Source: Flavobacteriales bacterium UBA1937
Lineage (GTDB): Bacteria > Bacteroidota > Bacteroidia > Flavobacteriales > Weeksellaceae
Direction of reading: 5' to 3'
Length of the DNA: 17,338 nucleotides
Assembly: GCA_002337005.1 (NCBI GenBank)
Contig: DDFD01000107.1
Location: 1 to 17,338 of the forward strand
The number at the start of each line of letters is the position of its first letter. Positions within the stretch are counted from its first letter, which is position 1. Position numbers and translations under genes: made by a program. Shown piece after piece: positions 6,548 through 13,768 of this stretch. The notes under the pieces were generated by a model. It did not search any database, was not told the origin of the DNA, and saw only the letters and a list, made by a program, of their open reading frames with translations.

Positions 6548-7621
6548 TTGAAAAAGAAGAATATAAATAAAGTCATTTTAAAAAAATTTAAAAGAAAATT
6601 AAAATCTAAACTTAAAAGAAGTTTAAAACGAAAACATTTAAATTATGTTCCAAAAAATGAAAGAAAATTATTTATTAAGATAAAAAAATATTCTAACAAA
6701 TATATATTTTTTAAATGCCCTAAATACATATCTCTTGATAGCCATTATGAAGATTTTTTTAAATATGTTAAAAAAATTGAAAATGTGGTAAATAATATTA
6801 GTTATAACAAAAAACCTATTCTTATAGATATGAGAAATGTTGAAAGTATAGATTTCTCAGGAATTTCAATTTTGATTACATTAATTCTTAAGTTACAGCA
6901 GAAAAAAATAAAAGTTAATGGACTAAATCCAAAAGATCCTAATATATATTCATTGCTTAATGAATTCAACTTTTTTGAAAATACGGGGTATAGAAGATTA
7001 TATTACAATAATTTTTATAGTGAATTTGGAAATTATGATAAAATTTTCATAAAAGGAGACGTAAAAGTAAATCCTCAAAATGGAATTAATATTACAAAAT
7101 TTGTTTCTAAAAAAATTTTTGATGATGACAAACATGTTAATGATGGACTACAGACTGTCTTATTAGAGTTAATGGCAAATACTACAAAATGGTCAGAACA
7201 AACGACCGATAACAATCTTTGGATATTATCTACATATTATGATAAAAATTATAAAAATGTAGAATTTATTTTTATAGATTATGGTATAGGTATATTTGAA
7301 AGTTTAAAAAAATCTGAACAACATTCTACGTGGTATGGAGAAATTTTAAATAAATTTGCAAGTAATTGTAATGTGTTAAAAAATATGCTAGAAGGTGATT
7401 CAAGCATTTATAAATCATCTACTGGTCTTTATTATAGAGGAAAAGGAATACCATCATTAAAAACAAAATTAAAAGATAAGTATATAAATGATTTAAAAAT
7501 TTATACTAATGATGTAAGAGGAGTTATTGATTTAGACATTTATGACAATATGTCTAATAAATTTAATGGCACAATTGTTTCTTGGAATATAAATAAAGAT
7601 AATGTTTTTTTTAAAATATAA
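6548..7621 (+). CDS. STAS domain - GHKL ATPase fusion protein (partner-switching kinase-like), cassette gene 1
   Basis: A 357-residue cytoplasmic protein with no named homologue that I recognise. Residues 1-51 are extremely basic (about 23 Lys/Arg). Residues 52-150 resemble a STAS domain: a strand PILIDMRNVESIDFSG (90-105), then the helix SILITLILKLQQ. S104 aligns with the phosphorylated serine of SpoIIAA (DSSG there, DFSG here). Residues 190-350 are a histidine-kinase-like ATPase of the anti-sigma type. The N-box is LLELMANTTKW (205-215) with E207 and N211; the G1 box is DYGIGI (244-249); the G2 box is RGKGIP (297-302); a final GTIVSW strand is at 341-346. It starts with TTG at 6548, because a stop codon lies two codons upstream and the next in-frame Met is residue 95. 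Gene 2 follows after 4 bp. Base use is much more AT-rich than in the neighbouring operons, suggesting transfer. Likely role: ATP-dependent Ser/Thr phosphorylation or switch (inference). Confidence 0.85.
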   Translation: MKKKNINKVILKKFKRKLKSKLKRSLKRKHLNYVPKNERKLFIKIKKYSNKYIFFKCPKYISLDSHYEDFFKYVKKIENVVNNISYNKKPILIDMRNVESIDFSGISILITLILKLQQKKIKVNGLNPKDPNIYSLLNEFNFFENTGYRRLYYNNFYSEFGNYDKIFIKGDVKVNPQNGINITKFVSKKIFDDDKHVNDGLQTVLLELMANTTKWSEQTTDNNLWILSTYYDKNYKNVEFIFIDYGIGIFESLKKSEQHSTWYGEILNKFASNCNVLKNMLEGDSSIYKSSTGLYYRGKGIPSLKTKLKDKYINDLKIYTNDVRGVIDLDIYDNMSNKFNGTIVSWNINKDNVFFKI

Positions 7622-7625
7622 ATAA

Positions 7626-7955
7626 ATGAAAGTATTATACATAAAAGATTTTTCACCAACACCTGGAGTAAGAACACCTGAAGAAGGTCCTTTCTCAGGA
7701 GAAGAATATAGAAATAAAATTCTAGAACCCGAATTTAACATTGCTATTAAAGGAGGTTTTAAATTAAAAATTGATTTAAATGGAACTTTTGGATATGCCA
7801 CGTCATTTTTAGAAGAAGTTTTTGGTGGCCTAGTTAGAACTTTTGGATATGATACTGTTATAAATAATTTAATTATTGATAGTTCTCAAAGACCATTTTA
7901 TCTAGATGACATTAAAGAATATATGAATGATGCAGCTTCTAAAAAAAATATTTAG
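7626..7955 (+). CDS. DUF4325 STAS-like protein, cassette gene 2
   Basis: A 109-residue soluble protein that fits the STAS-like DUF4325 family. The N-terminal signature is SPTPGVRTPEEGPFSGEEYR (10-29). The core is a strand LKIDLNG (47-53), then GYATSFLEEVFGGLVR (56-71), the Ser-Phe-x-x-Glu-x-x-Gly pattern typical of the family, then the strand NNLIIDSS (80-87). Family members are often encoded next to, or fused to, GHKL ATPases, as here, but I know of no settled function. S60 sits where STAS proteins carry their phosphorylated residue. It begins 4 bp after gene 1, and its last 29 bases overlap gene 3. It is best read as substrate or antagonist of the gene 1 kinase, which is inference. Confidence 0.85.
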   Translation: MKVLYIKDFSPTPGVRTPEEGPFSGEEYRNKILEPEFNIAIKGGFKLKIDLNGTFGYATSFLEEVFGGLVRTFGYDTVINNLIIDSSQRPFYLDDIKEYMNDAASKKNI

Positions 7956-8502
7956 TAACAATACTTTAATAATTTCAATAGTTACTATTATTGTCTTTAT
8001 AATATTTCTAATTTATCAAAATGGATTAGTGTTCAATAATGAAATTGATATAAAAGATATTATCAGTCTTTTATTTAATATTGTTTTTATTTTTTTTATA
8101 TCAATTACAATTACTAAAAACTATGACATCAATAGAAAAGAAAAAGATGTAATTATAAACGATATAATAGAAATAAAGAAAAATGCTAAATTAGGTTTTG
8201 AGATAATTAAAAATTGCAATTACTCTGAAAAAGAATCAAATAAAATTATTACTAGTTTGCGAGAAGATTTATACCATTTAAAAAATTTGATTGAATCTTC
8301 AATTGTTGAAAAAGCTTCAGAAAGCACTAAAATTTTTTTTGATCAAATTAATACTGATATTAAATCAATAGATAGATTAATATCTCCAAATTCTAGTGCT
8401 AACAGGCTTATTACAGTGGAAAACGAAATTTTACTTAATGATTATTCAAGAAGAATAAATAAAGAATTATCAAAATTAATGTTAAAACTAAATAGTTTAT
8501 GA
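7927..8502 (+). CDS. Two-helix membrane protein with long cytoplasmic helical tail, cassette gene 3
   Basis: I do not recognise this 191-residue protein. It has a short basic N-terminus (K6, K7), a transmembrane helix at about 13-30, a short loop (31-43), a second helix at about 44-63, then about 128 charged residues beginning ITKNYDINRKEKD. The positive-inside rule puts both ends in the cytoplasm. The tail (about 70-150 and 165-191) is Lys/Glu/Ile-rich and predicted by eye to be helical, perhaps coiled-coil. No enzyme motif is seen. The start ATG-ATG at 7927 overlaps gene 2 by 29 bp in another frame, so translation is probably coupled. Its stop codon lies inside a large palindrome. It is probably the membrane-side sensor or effector of the cassette; which of these cannot be told from sequence. 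Confidence 0.8.
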   Translation: MMQLLKKIFSNNTLIISIVTIIVFIIFLIYQNGLVFNNEIDIKDIISLLFNIVFIFFISITITKNYDINRKEKDVIINDIIEIKKNAKLGFEIIKNCNYSEKESNKIITSLREDLYHLKNLIESSIVEKASESTKIFFDQINTDIKSIDRLISPNSSANRLITVENEILLNDYSRRINKELSKLMLKLNSL

Positions 8503-8537
8503 GGTACTACTTAATCAGTAGTACCTCATAAACTATT
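8491..8537. terminator. 20-bp perfect palindrome closing the cassette (probable bidirectional terminator)
   Basis: The arms 8491-8510 and 8518-8537 are perfectly complementary over 20 bp, with one further T-A pair closing a 5-base loop. The left arm contains the last codons and the TGA stop of cassette gene 3. The site lies between convergent genes (cassette on plus, ilvA on minus), where a two-way terminator is expected. The trailing T-tract is poor on the plus strand. Confidence 0.7.
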
Positions 8538-8584
8538 AAATTTGAAAAGTTATTATGTGAAATTTTGAGCCTTTAGATGCTCAA

Positions 8585-8613
8585 AAATCCTTTCAGAAAT
8601 TCTAAAAGGATTT
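8585..8613 (-). terminator. Intrinsic terminator of the ilv operon
   Basis: AAATCCTTT (8585-8593) and AAAGGATTT (8605-8613) form a 9-bp stem. On the minus strand the stem ends in GGATTT and runs on into T-rich sequence. It starts 12 bases after the ilvA stop codon, so it fits as the operon's terminator. The larger 8491-8537 palindrome stands behind it as a back-up. Confidence 0.65.
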
Positions 8614-8624
8614 GGATTTATCAT

Positions 8625-9914
8625 TTAAACTAATAAATTGAGAATATTGGGTGCATCATTCAAATACGTTTCGAAATAACCACGTTCTTTCATTCTCTGG
8701 ATTAATCCTTCAAAATCTGAAGCATCTGCTAATTCTATTCCTACGGTTGCTAATGCGGTTTCTCTGGAGTTCTTTTTGGTATATTCAAAAAAAGCAATAT
8801 CATCATTTTCACCTAAAACATCTAAAACGAACTCCTTCAAAGAACCTGGTCTCTGCGGAAATTTAACCAAGAAATAATGCTTCACACCTTTGTAAAGCAA
8901 AGCTCTTTCTTTGATTTCTTCCATTCTGGTAATGTCATTGTTGCTTCCGCTCACAATGCAAACCACATTTTTACCTTTGATTATCTCTTGATATTGCTCT
9001 AAAGCCGAAATAGACAATGCGCCTGCTGGTTCTAGCACAATCGCATCTTTATTGTACATTTCTAGAATGGTTTCGCAGATTTTTCCTTCATCTACACTAA
9101 TGCAATCGCTGATGTAATCTTTACAAATTTCAAAAGTTAAATCACCTACTTTTTGTACAGCAGCACCATCTACGAATTTATCAATTTTCGGCAATTCTAC
9201 ATTGTAGCCAGCATCAATAGAAGCTCTCATAGAAGCGGCACCTTTTGGTTCTACCCCAATAATTTTAGTATCAGGAGAAAGCACCGAAAACACCGTGACT
9301 ATACCTGCCAATAAACCACCACCACCAATTGGAACAAAAACAAAATCTATTTTTTTATTGGTTTGTTCTAGAATTTCCATTGCTAAAGTTGCTTGTCCTT
9401 CAATAATCTGAGGATCATCAAAAGGATGAATAAATGCAGCTCCATTTTTTTCGCTGTAATCAATTGCGGCATTTTTAGAAGCATCAAAAGTATCTCCTAC
9501 CAATTTTATTTTCACAAAATCACCACCGAACATTTCTACTTGTTCTAATTTTTGTTTTGGAGTGGTAATTGGCATAAAAATCACACCATTTATTTTAAGC
9601 TCATTACAAGCAAAAGCTACACCTTGAGCGTGATTTCCTGCACTTGCGCAAACTACTCCGCCATTGGTTTTCCCTGCTTCGAAAAGGCTTTTAATTTTAT
9701 GATAAGCTCCTCTTAATTTATACGAACGAACAGGTTGCAAATCTTCTCTTTTCAAAGAAATATTGGCATCAAAAACTTTAGACAATCGGAAACTCTCTTG
9801 TAACGGAGTAATTTTCGCAGCTGTGGAAATTTTTTCTCTTGCTGTGTTTATAGAATCTATCGTTAAATAAGGTGTTTGTTCTTTCATCATAATTCTTTCA
9901 TTGAAATTTTTCAT
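8625..9914 (-). CDS. ilvA: Threonine ammonia-lyase (threonine deaminase), biosynthetic
   Basis: IlvA converts threonine to 2-oxobutanoate and ammonia using PLP, the committed step of isoleucine synthesis. The 429 residues include the PLP lysine K66 in RSYKLRGAYHK, the substrate-side loop SAGNHAQG (91-98) and the phosphate-binding glycine loop PIGGGGLLAG (195-204). A single C-terminal ACT-like regulatory domain (from about 338, HYFLVKFPQRPGSLKEF) makes it a one-domain form about the length of the Corynebacterium enzyme, shorter than the 514-residue E. coli protein with two such domains. Isoleucine feedback is therefore likely. The start is uncertain: residues 1-8 may be non-native, and Met9 or Met10 would also fit. 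It is last in the ilv operon, 137 bp after the ABC gene. Confidence 0.95.
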   Translation of the reverse strand: MKNFNERIMMKEQTPYLTIDSINTAREKISTAAKITPLQESFRLSKVFDANISLKREDLQPVRSYKLRGAYHKIKSLFEAGKTNGGVVCASAGNHAQGVAFACNELKINGVIFMPITTPKQKLEQVEMFGGDFVKIKLVGDTFDASKNAAIDYSEKNGAAFIHPFDDPQIIEGQATLAMEILEQTNKKIDFVFVPIGGGGLLAGIVTVFSVLSPDTKIIGVEPKGAASMRASIDAGYNVELPKIDKFVDGAAVQKVGDLTFEICKDYISDCISVDEGKICETILEMYNKDAIVLEPAGALSISALEQYQEIIKGKNVVCIVSGSNNDITRMEEIKERALLYKGVKHYFLVKFPQRPGSLKEFVLDVLGENDDIAFFEYTKKNSRETALATVGIELADASDFEGLIQRMKERGYFETYLNDAPNILNLLV

Positions 9915-9918
9915 TTTT

Positions 9919-10023
9919 CATAGGTTTTATCCTATGTTTTTTGCGTTGCCACTTTGTAAATTTTCTTATCTTTTATTTTTTTATTGGGTTAAAACCCTAT
10001 GCTCATTTAAATCGCCAATTGGC
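9919..10023. repeat. Cluster of three short palindromes between the ABC ATPase gene and ilvA
   Basis: Three perfect inverted repeats lie within 105 bp: CATAGG/CCTATG (9919-9936), GGGTT/AACCC (9986-9997) and the uninterrupted GCCAATTGGC (10014-10023). CCTATG occurs again at 9996-10001. The block looks like the palindromic intergenic repeats scattered in many flavobacterial genomes, but copy number cannot be seen from one window. It could also be several weak terminators or processing sites within the operon. Confidence 0.5.
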
Positions 10024-10051
10024 TACGTCTAATCTTCGATTTCGTGGCTTA

Positions 10052-11503
10052 TTAGTTACTTTTAAATTTAATTTCTCCATTTTCTAAAATTAATTGATGA
10101 GATAGACATTCTGGAAGTTGGCTCTCAAAATGTCCTACATAAATTAACGTATGACCACTTTTGCATAAATCATCTACTACTCTATTAAAATATTGAGTTT
10201 GTTGAGTATCTAAACCTTGACAAGGTTCGTCTAAAATCAATAATTCTGGATTTTTCACGATGGTTCTTGCCAAAAGTGCCAATCTTTGTTTTCCTAGAGA
10301 AAGTGTATTTAGTTTTTTATTTTTATCTTCATTTAAATCAAAAAAATGAAGAATTTGTTCTAATTTTTGTTGTTGTTCAAAACTCAATTTTTGATACAAA
10401 CTCATTGAATCAAAAAATCCTGAAGCTATGGTTTGTCCTACATTGGCATTCAAATCATAATACCAATGAAGTTCAGGAGAGATAATTCCTATTTTTTCTT
10501 TGATATCCCAAATACTTTCGCCAGAACCTCTTTTCTTTCCGAAAAGATAGATTTTATTGGCATAAGCTTGAGGATGATCTCCATTTAACAAACTTAGCAA
10601 AGTTGATTTTCCAGAACCATTTGGTCCTTGCAACAGCCATCTTTCGCCTTCATTAAGTTGCCAATTGATGTTTTTCAATACTTTTTTTTCTCCGTAAGAA
10701 ACGTTTACATTTTCTAATTTCACCATTTCCTTCGCATTGGTTTTTGGTGGTTTTTGAAGAAAATAAGGCAATTCTTTCGGAATTCTTTCTTCGCCTTTGG
10801 TTATTTCTGAATGATGAGCGAGTTCTAAAAAACTTCCATTTTTAATTTCCGCAAAATGGTTGATACAACTTGGTACTTCGTCGTCATTATTGATCAAGAG
10901 AAGCATAACTCCTTCTTGAGTTAAATTTTCAAAAATTTGGTTTAAATTCTTTCTTGATTTCACATCTAAACCAGTGTAAGGTTGGTCTATGATTAAAATC
11001 TGAGGTTTCAGCCAAAATGCTTTTACCAATTGTAGTTTTTTATGCTCACCACTCGAAAGTTCAATCAACTGCTGTTCTTTGAAATTCTGAAAATCAAAAA
11101 TTTCTAAATATTTTTCTACATTTTTAAAATCAAGTTGCTCTTTTTGTGCAAAATGATTGAGTTCTGCAAAAACCGTGAATGTGTCGTTTTTTGCAAATTT
11201 GTTGTAACGTTGTTGGTAATAAAAATTTCTATCGCCTTCTAAATTGGTGAATTGATACCAATTAGAAACGTAAATAACTTTTTGTTTTAATTCTGAATTT
11301 TCATCAAAATTGATTTTAATGTTTCCTTCAAAGTTTTTGATTTCTCCGGAAATAATTTTGGCTAAAGTAGTTTTACCAGTTCCACTTAATCCGCCAATTT
11401 GCCAATTTTCGCCTTTATTGATTTTAAAATTTAAGTTTTTCAAAACGACATTGCTGCCGAATTGAAAACTTAAATTTTGGATTTCAAGAATTGGTTTTGA
11501 CAT
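10052..11503 (-). CDS. ModF/PhrA-like double ABC ATPase
   Basis: A 483-residue soluble protein with two ABC ATP-binding domains and no membrane segment. Domain 1 has Walker A GLSGTGKT (38-45), signature LSSGEHKK (149-156) and Walker B ILIIDQP (169-175). Domain 2 has Walker A GPNGSGKST (293-301), signature LSLGKQRLALLAR (401-413), Walker B LLILDEP (421-427) and a switch histidine H458. Layout and length match E. coli ModF (PhrA), a cytoplasmic ATPase of unsettled function near molybdate genes; no molybdate gene is near here. In domain 1 the catalytic glutamate is Gln (Q174) and the switch histidine is missing (INNDDE, 204-209), so only domain 2 is likely to hydrolyse ATP well. It lies between ilvC and ilvA on the same strand, which does not reveal its job. 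The exact role is unknown. Confidence 0.85.
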   Translation of the reverse strand: MSKPILEIQNLSFQFGSNVVLKNLNFKINKGENWQIGGLSGTGKTTLAKIISGEIKNFEGNIKINFDENSELKQKVIYVSNWYQFTNLEGDRNFYYQQRYNKFAKNDTFTVFAELNHFAQKEQLDFKNVEKYLEIFDFQNFKEQQLIELSSGEHKKLQLVKAFWLKPQILIIDQPYTGLDVKSRKNLNQIFENLTQEGVMLLLINNDDEVPSCINHFAEIKNGSFLELAHHSEITKGEERIPKELPYFLQKPPKTNAKEMVKLENVNVSYGEKKVLKNINWQLNEGERWLLQGPNGSGKSTLLSLLNGDHPQAYANKIYLFGKKRGSGESIWDIKEKIGIISPELHWYYDLNANVGQTIASGFFDSMSLYQKLSFEQQQKLEQILHFFDLNEDKNKKLNTLSLGKQRLALLARTIVKNPELLILDEPCQGLDTQQTQYFNRVVDDLCKSGHTLIYVGHFESQLPECLSHQLILENGEIKFKSN

Positions 11504-11522
11504 TCAATTTTAATTTTTTACT

Positions 11523-11544
11523 GCTCTGCAATTTTTTTCAGAGC
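11523..11544 (-). promoter_or_regulatory. Short hairpin between ilvC and the ABC gene
   Basis: GCTCTG (11523-11528) and CAGAGC (11539-11544) can pair around a 10-base loop that includes a run of seven T. The hairpin begins 17 bases after the ilvC stop. The T-run lies in the loop rather than after the stem, so this is at best a weak terminator or an RNA-processing stem within the operon. Confidence 0.3.
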
Positions 11545-11561
11545 TGTAATTTTATCGATAA

Positions 11562-13043
11562 TTAAACCGTTTTAATAGATTTCATTGCCGTCATTGCTTT
11601 ACGCAATTTTTTACCTACAATTTCTACAGGGTGATTTCTAAGGATTTCGTTTACCTCAACTAAAGTAACGTTATCTACAGAACCGTCTTTGCCTTCGTTG
11701 TAATTTTTACCAACTAAATCTGTATCTACTGTTTTCATAAAATCGCCTAACAATGGCTTACAAGCTTGATCGAATAAATAACAACCATATTCTGCTGTAT
11801 CAGAAATTACTCTATTCATTTCGAATAATTTTTTACGAGCAATAGTATTGGCAATTAATGGCGTTTCGTGAAGAGATTCGTAGTAAGCAGATTCTGGTTT
11901 AATTCCTGCATCTACCATCGTTTCAAACGCTAATTCTACACCAGCTCTTACAAAAGCTACCATCAATGTATAATTGTCGAAATATTCTTGTTCTGAAATT
12001 TTAACATCACCAGCTGGAGTTTTTTCGAAAGCAGTTTCGCCAGTTTCAGCTCTCCATTTTAGAAGATTTGCATCATTATTTGCCCAATCTTCCATCATCG
12101 TTTTAGAAAATTCACCAGACATAATATCGTCTTGATGTTTTTGGAACAATGGACGCATAATGTCTTTTAATTCTTCAGAAACTTCAAAAGCTTTTAGTTT
12201 TGCAGGATTGCTCAATCTATCGAACATTCCGCTTACACCACCGTGTTTAAGAGCTTCTGTAATTACCTCAACTCCGTATTGAACCAATTTAGAAGCATAA
12301 CCTGCATCTATTCCTTTTTCTACCATTTTATCAAAAGAAAGGATAGAACCAGTTTGCAATAAGCCGCAAAGAATGGTTTGTTCGCCCATCAAATCAGATT
12401 TTACTTCTGCTACGAAAGAAGACTTCAAAACACCAGCTTTATGACCGCCAGTTCCTGCACAATACGCTTTTGCTTCTGCCCAACCTTTTCCTTGAGGATC
12501 ATTTTCTGGATGCACTGCAATCAAAGTAGGCACACCAAAACCTCTTACATATTCTGCTCTAACCTCAGAACCTGGAGATTTAGGAGCTACCATAATTACA
12601 GTTAAATCTTTACGAATTTGCATTCCTTCTTCTACAATATTGAAACCGTGAGAATAAGACAAAGTAGCTCCTTGTTTCATTAACGGTTGAACTGCATTGA
12701 TTACTAAAGTATGTTGTTTATCAGGAGTTAAATTAATCACTAAATCTGCAGTAGGAATGAGTTCTTCATAGGTTCCTACATTAAAATTATTTTCTGTAGC
12801 GTTTTTCCAAGAGCTTCTTTTTTCTTCAATGGCTTCTTTTCTTAAAGCATAAGAAACGTCTAAACCGCTGTCTCTAAGATTTAAACCTTGGTTAAGACCT
12901 TGTGCTCCACAACCTACAATTACGATTTTTTTTCCTTTAAGCGCATCTACTCCATCAGAAAATTCTGAACCATCTAGAAATTCTGCTTGTCCTAATTGTA
13001 ATAATTGTTCACGAAGTGAAAGTGTATTGAAATAATTTCCCAT
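11562..13043 (-). CDS. ilvC: Ketol-acid reductoisomerase, class II (long form)
   Basis: IlvC isomerises and reduces acetolactate and acetohydroxybutyrate with NADPH to the dihydroxy acids of the Val and Ile pathways. The protein has 493 residues, the length of the class II enzyme of E. coli (491), not the 330-residue class I. The Rossmann motif GCGAQG (44-49) is clear, and SYALRKEA just after it fits an NADPH-preferring loop. In the first knotted helical domain the conserved EALKHGGVSGMFDRLSNPAK segment is present, and a second duplicated helical domain follows to the C-terminus. It is 126 bp after ilvN and 58 bp before the ABC gene. No separate promoter is evident in the gap. Confidence 0.97.
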   Translation of the reverse strand: MGNYFNTLSLREQLLQLGQAEFLDGSEFSDGVDALKGKKIVIVGCGAQGLNQGLNLRDSGLDVSYALRKEAIEEKRSSWKNATENNFNVGTYEELIPTADLVINLTPDKQHTLVINAVQPLMKQGATLSYSHGFNIVEEGMQIRKDLTVIMVAPKSPGSEVRAEYVRGFGVPTLIAVHPENDPQGKGWAEAKAYCAGTGGHKAGVLKSSFVAEVKSDLMGEQTILCGLLQTGSILSFDKMVEKGIDAGYASKLVQYGVEVITEALKHGGVSGMFDRLSNPAKLKAFEVSEELKDIMRPLFQKHQDDIMSGEFSKTMMEDWANNDANLLKWRAETGETAFEKTPAGDVKISEQEYFDNYTLMVAFVRAGVELAFETMVDAGIKPESAYYESLHETPLIANTIARKKLFEMNRVISDTAEYGCYLFDQACKPLLGDFMKTVDTDLVGKNYNEGKDGSVDNVTLVEVNEILRNHPVEIVGKKLRKAMTAMKSIKTV

Positions 13044-13169
13044 TTTTTAATTTGTTTTAAACTTTTATTTTAGTTTGAGTTTATTGTTGTTTTAATTGTT
13101 CGAAATTGTTTGATTTAGTTTGAAAAAAATTCAAATCATAAATCTGAAATTGTAAATCTAAAATCTAAC

Positions 13170-13760
13170 TTACATTGTAAAAACGTCGTCTCTTTGGTCT
13201 AAATACTCATTTTCCACGAAGTTTGGAGAAGGCTCTTTGTTGTCAAATTCTAATAATTTCTCGTGGAAACCAGCACTATTTTTGATGATAGCAATTCTAG
13301 CACCTCGTACAAATTCTATTAATCCGTACTTATTGAGTTCTTCTGTAAGTCTATCGATTTCTTCACGATGTCCTGCCGTTTCAAAAACGATGTAATCTTC
13401 ACGAATTACCACAGTAGAAGCGCCGTACTGACGAAGCAAACGCTCTACATAAACTTTTTCTGCTACTACGTTTGTTGGTACTTTATAAAGAGCTTGTTCT
13501 TGCCAAACAATTTCGTCATCTGTATTAAAATACGCCTTCAAAACATCTATTTGTTTTTCTAACTGACGACAAATTTTCTTTACTACATCCTCTGTTTCGT
13601 GGATAACTAGGGTAAAACGGTGAATTCCTTCTGCTTCTGAAGGCGAAGTATTCAAACTTTCGATATTGATTTTTCTTCTTGAAAAAATTCCAGAAATTCT
13701 TCCGATTAAACCAATAGAATTTTCTGTATATAATGTGATGGTGAATTCTTTTCTTTCCAT
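13170..13760 (-). CDS. ilvN: Acetolactate synthase small (regulatory) subunit
   Basis: This subunit activates the catalytic IlvB subunit and gives valine (or leucine/isoleucine) feedback sensitivity. The 196 residues fall within the 160-200 range of the family. The N-terminal ACT domain (about 5-80) has FTITLYTENSIGLIGRISGI, with the conserved NxxGxxxRxxxxF pattern, then RRKINIESLNTSPSE. The C-terminal small-subunit domain ends in ETAGHREEIDRLTEEL and a GLIEFVRGARIA strand. The final 30 residues (EPSPNFVENEYLDQRDDVFT) are an acidic tail beyond the core. It starts 8 bp after ilvB and so is almost certainly translated with it. The name ilvH would fit equally well. Confidence 0.95.
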   Translation of the reverse strand: MERKEFTITLYTENSIGLIGRISGIFSRRKINIESLNTSPSEAEGIHRFTLVIHETEDVVKKICRQLEKQIDVLKAYFNTDDEIVWQEQALYKVPTNVVAEKVYVERLLRQYGASTVVIREDYIVFETAGHREEIDRLTEELNKYGLIEFVRGARIAIIKNSAGFHEKLLEFDNKEPSPNFVENEYLDQRDDVFTM

Positions 13761-13768
13761 TTTGATAA

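Noticed and set aside
7532..7801. 89-residue open frame on the minus strand across the gene 1/gene 2 junction
   Set aside because: It is antisense to two well-supported coding regions with recognisable domains and has no domain of its own.
6136..8552. Direct repeat TGAAAAGTTA (6136-6145 and 8543-8552) flanking the cassette as possible attachment or target-site duplication
   Set aside because: Ten bases in AT-rich DNA are weak evidence; no integrase, transposase or tRNA is present and the repeat does not sit exactly at the composition boundary.
13111..13135. TTTGAA/TTCAAA inverted repeat between ilvN and ilvC
   Set aside because: A six-base A/T-rich arm around an A-run is weak, and no U-tract or promoter accompanies it.
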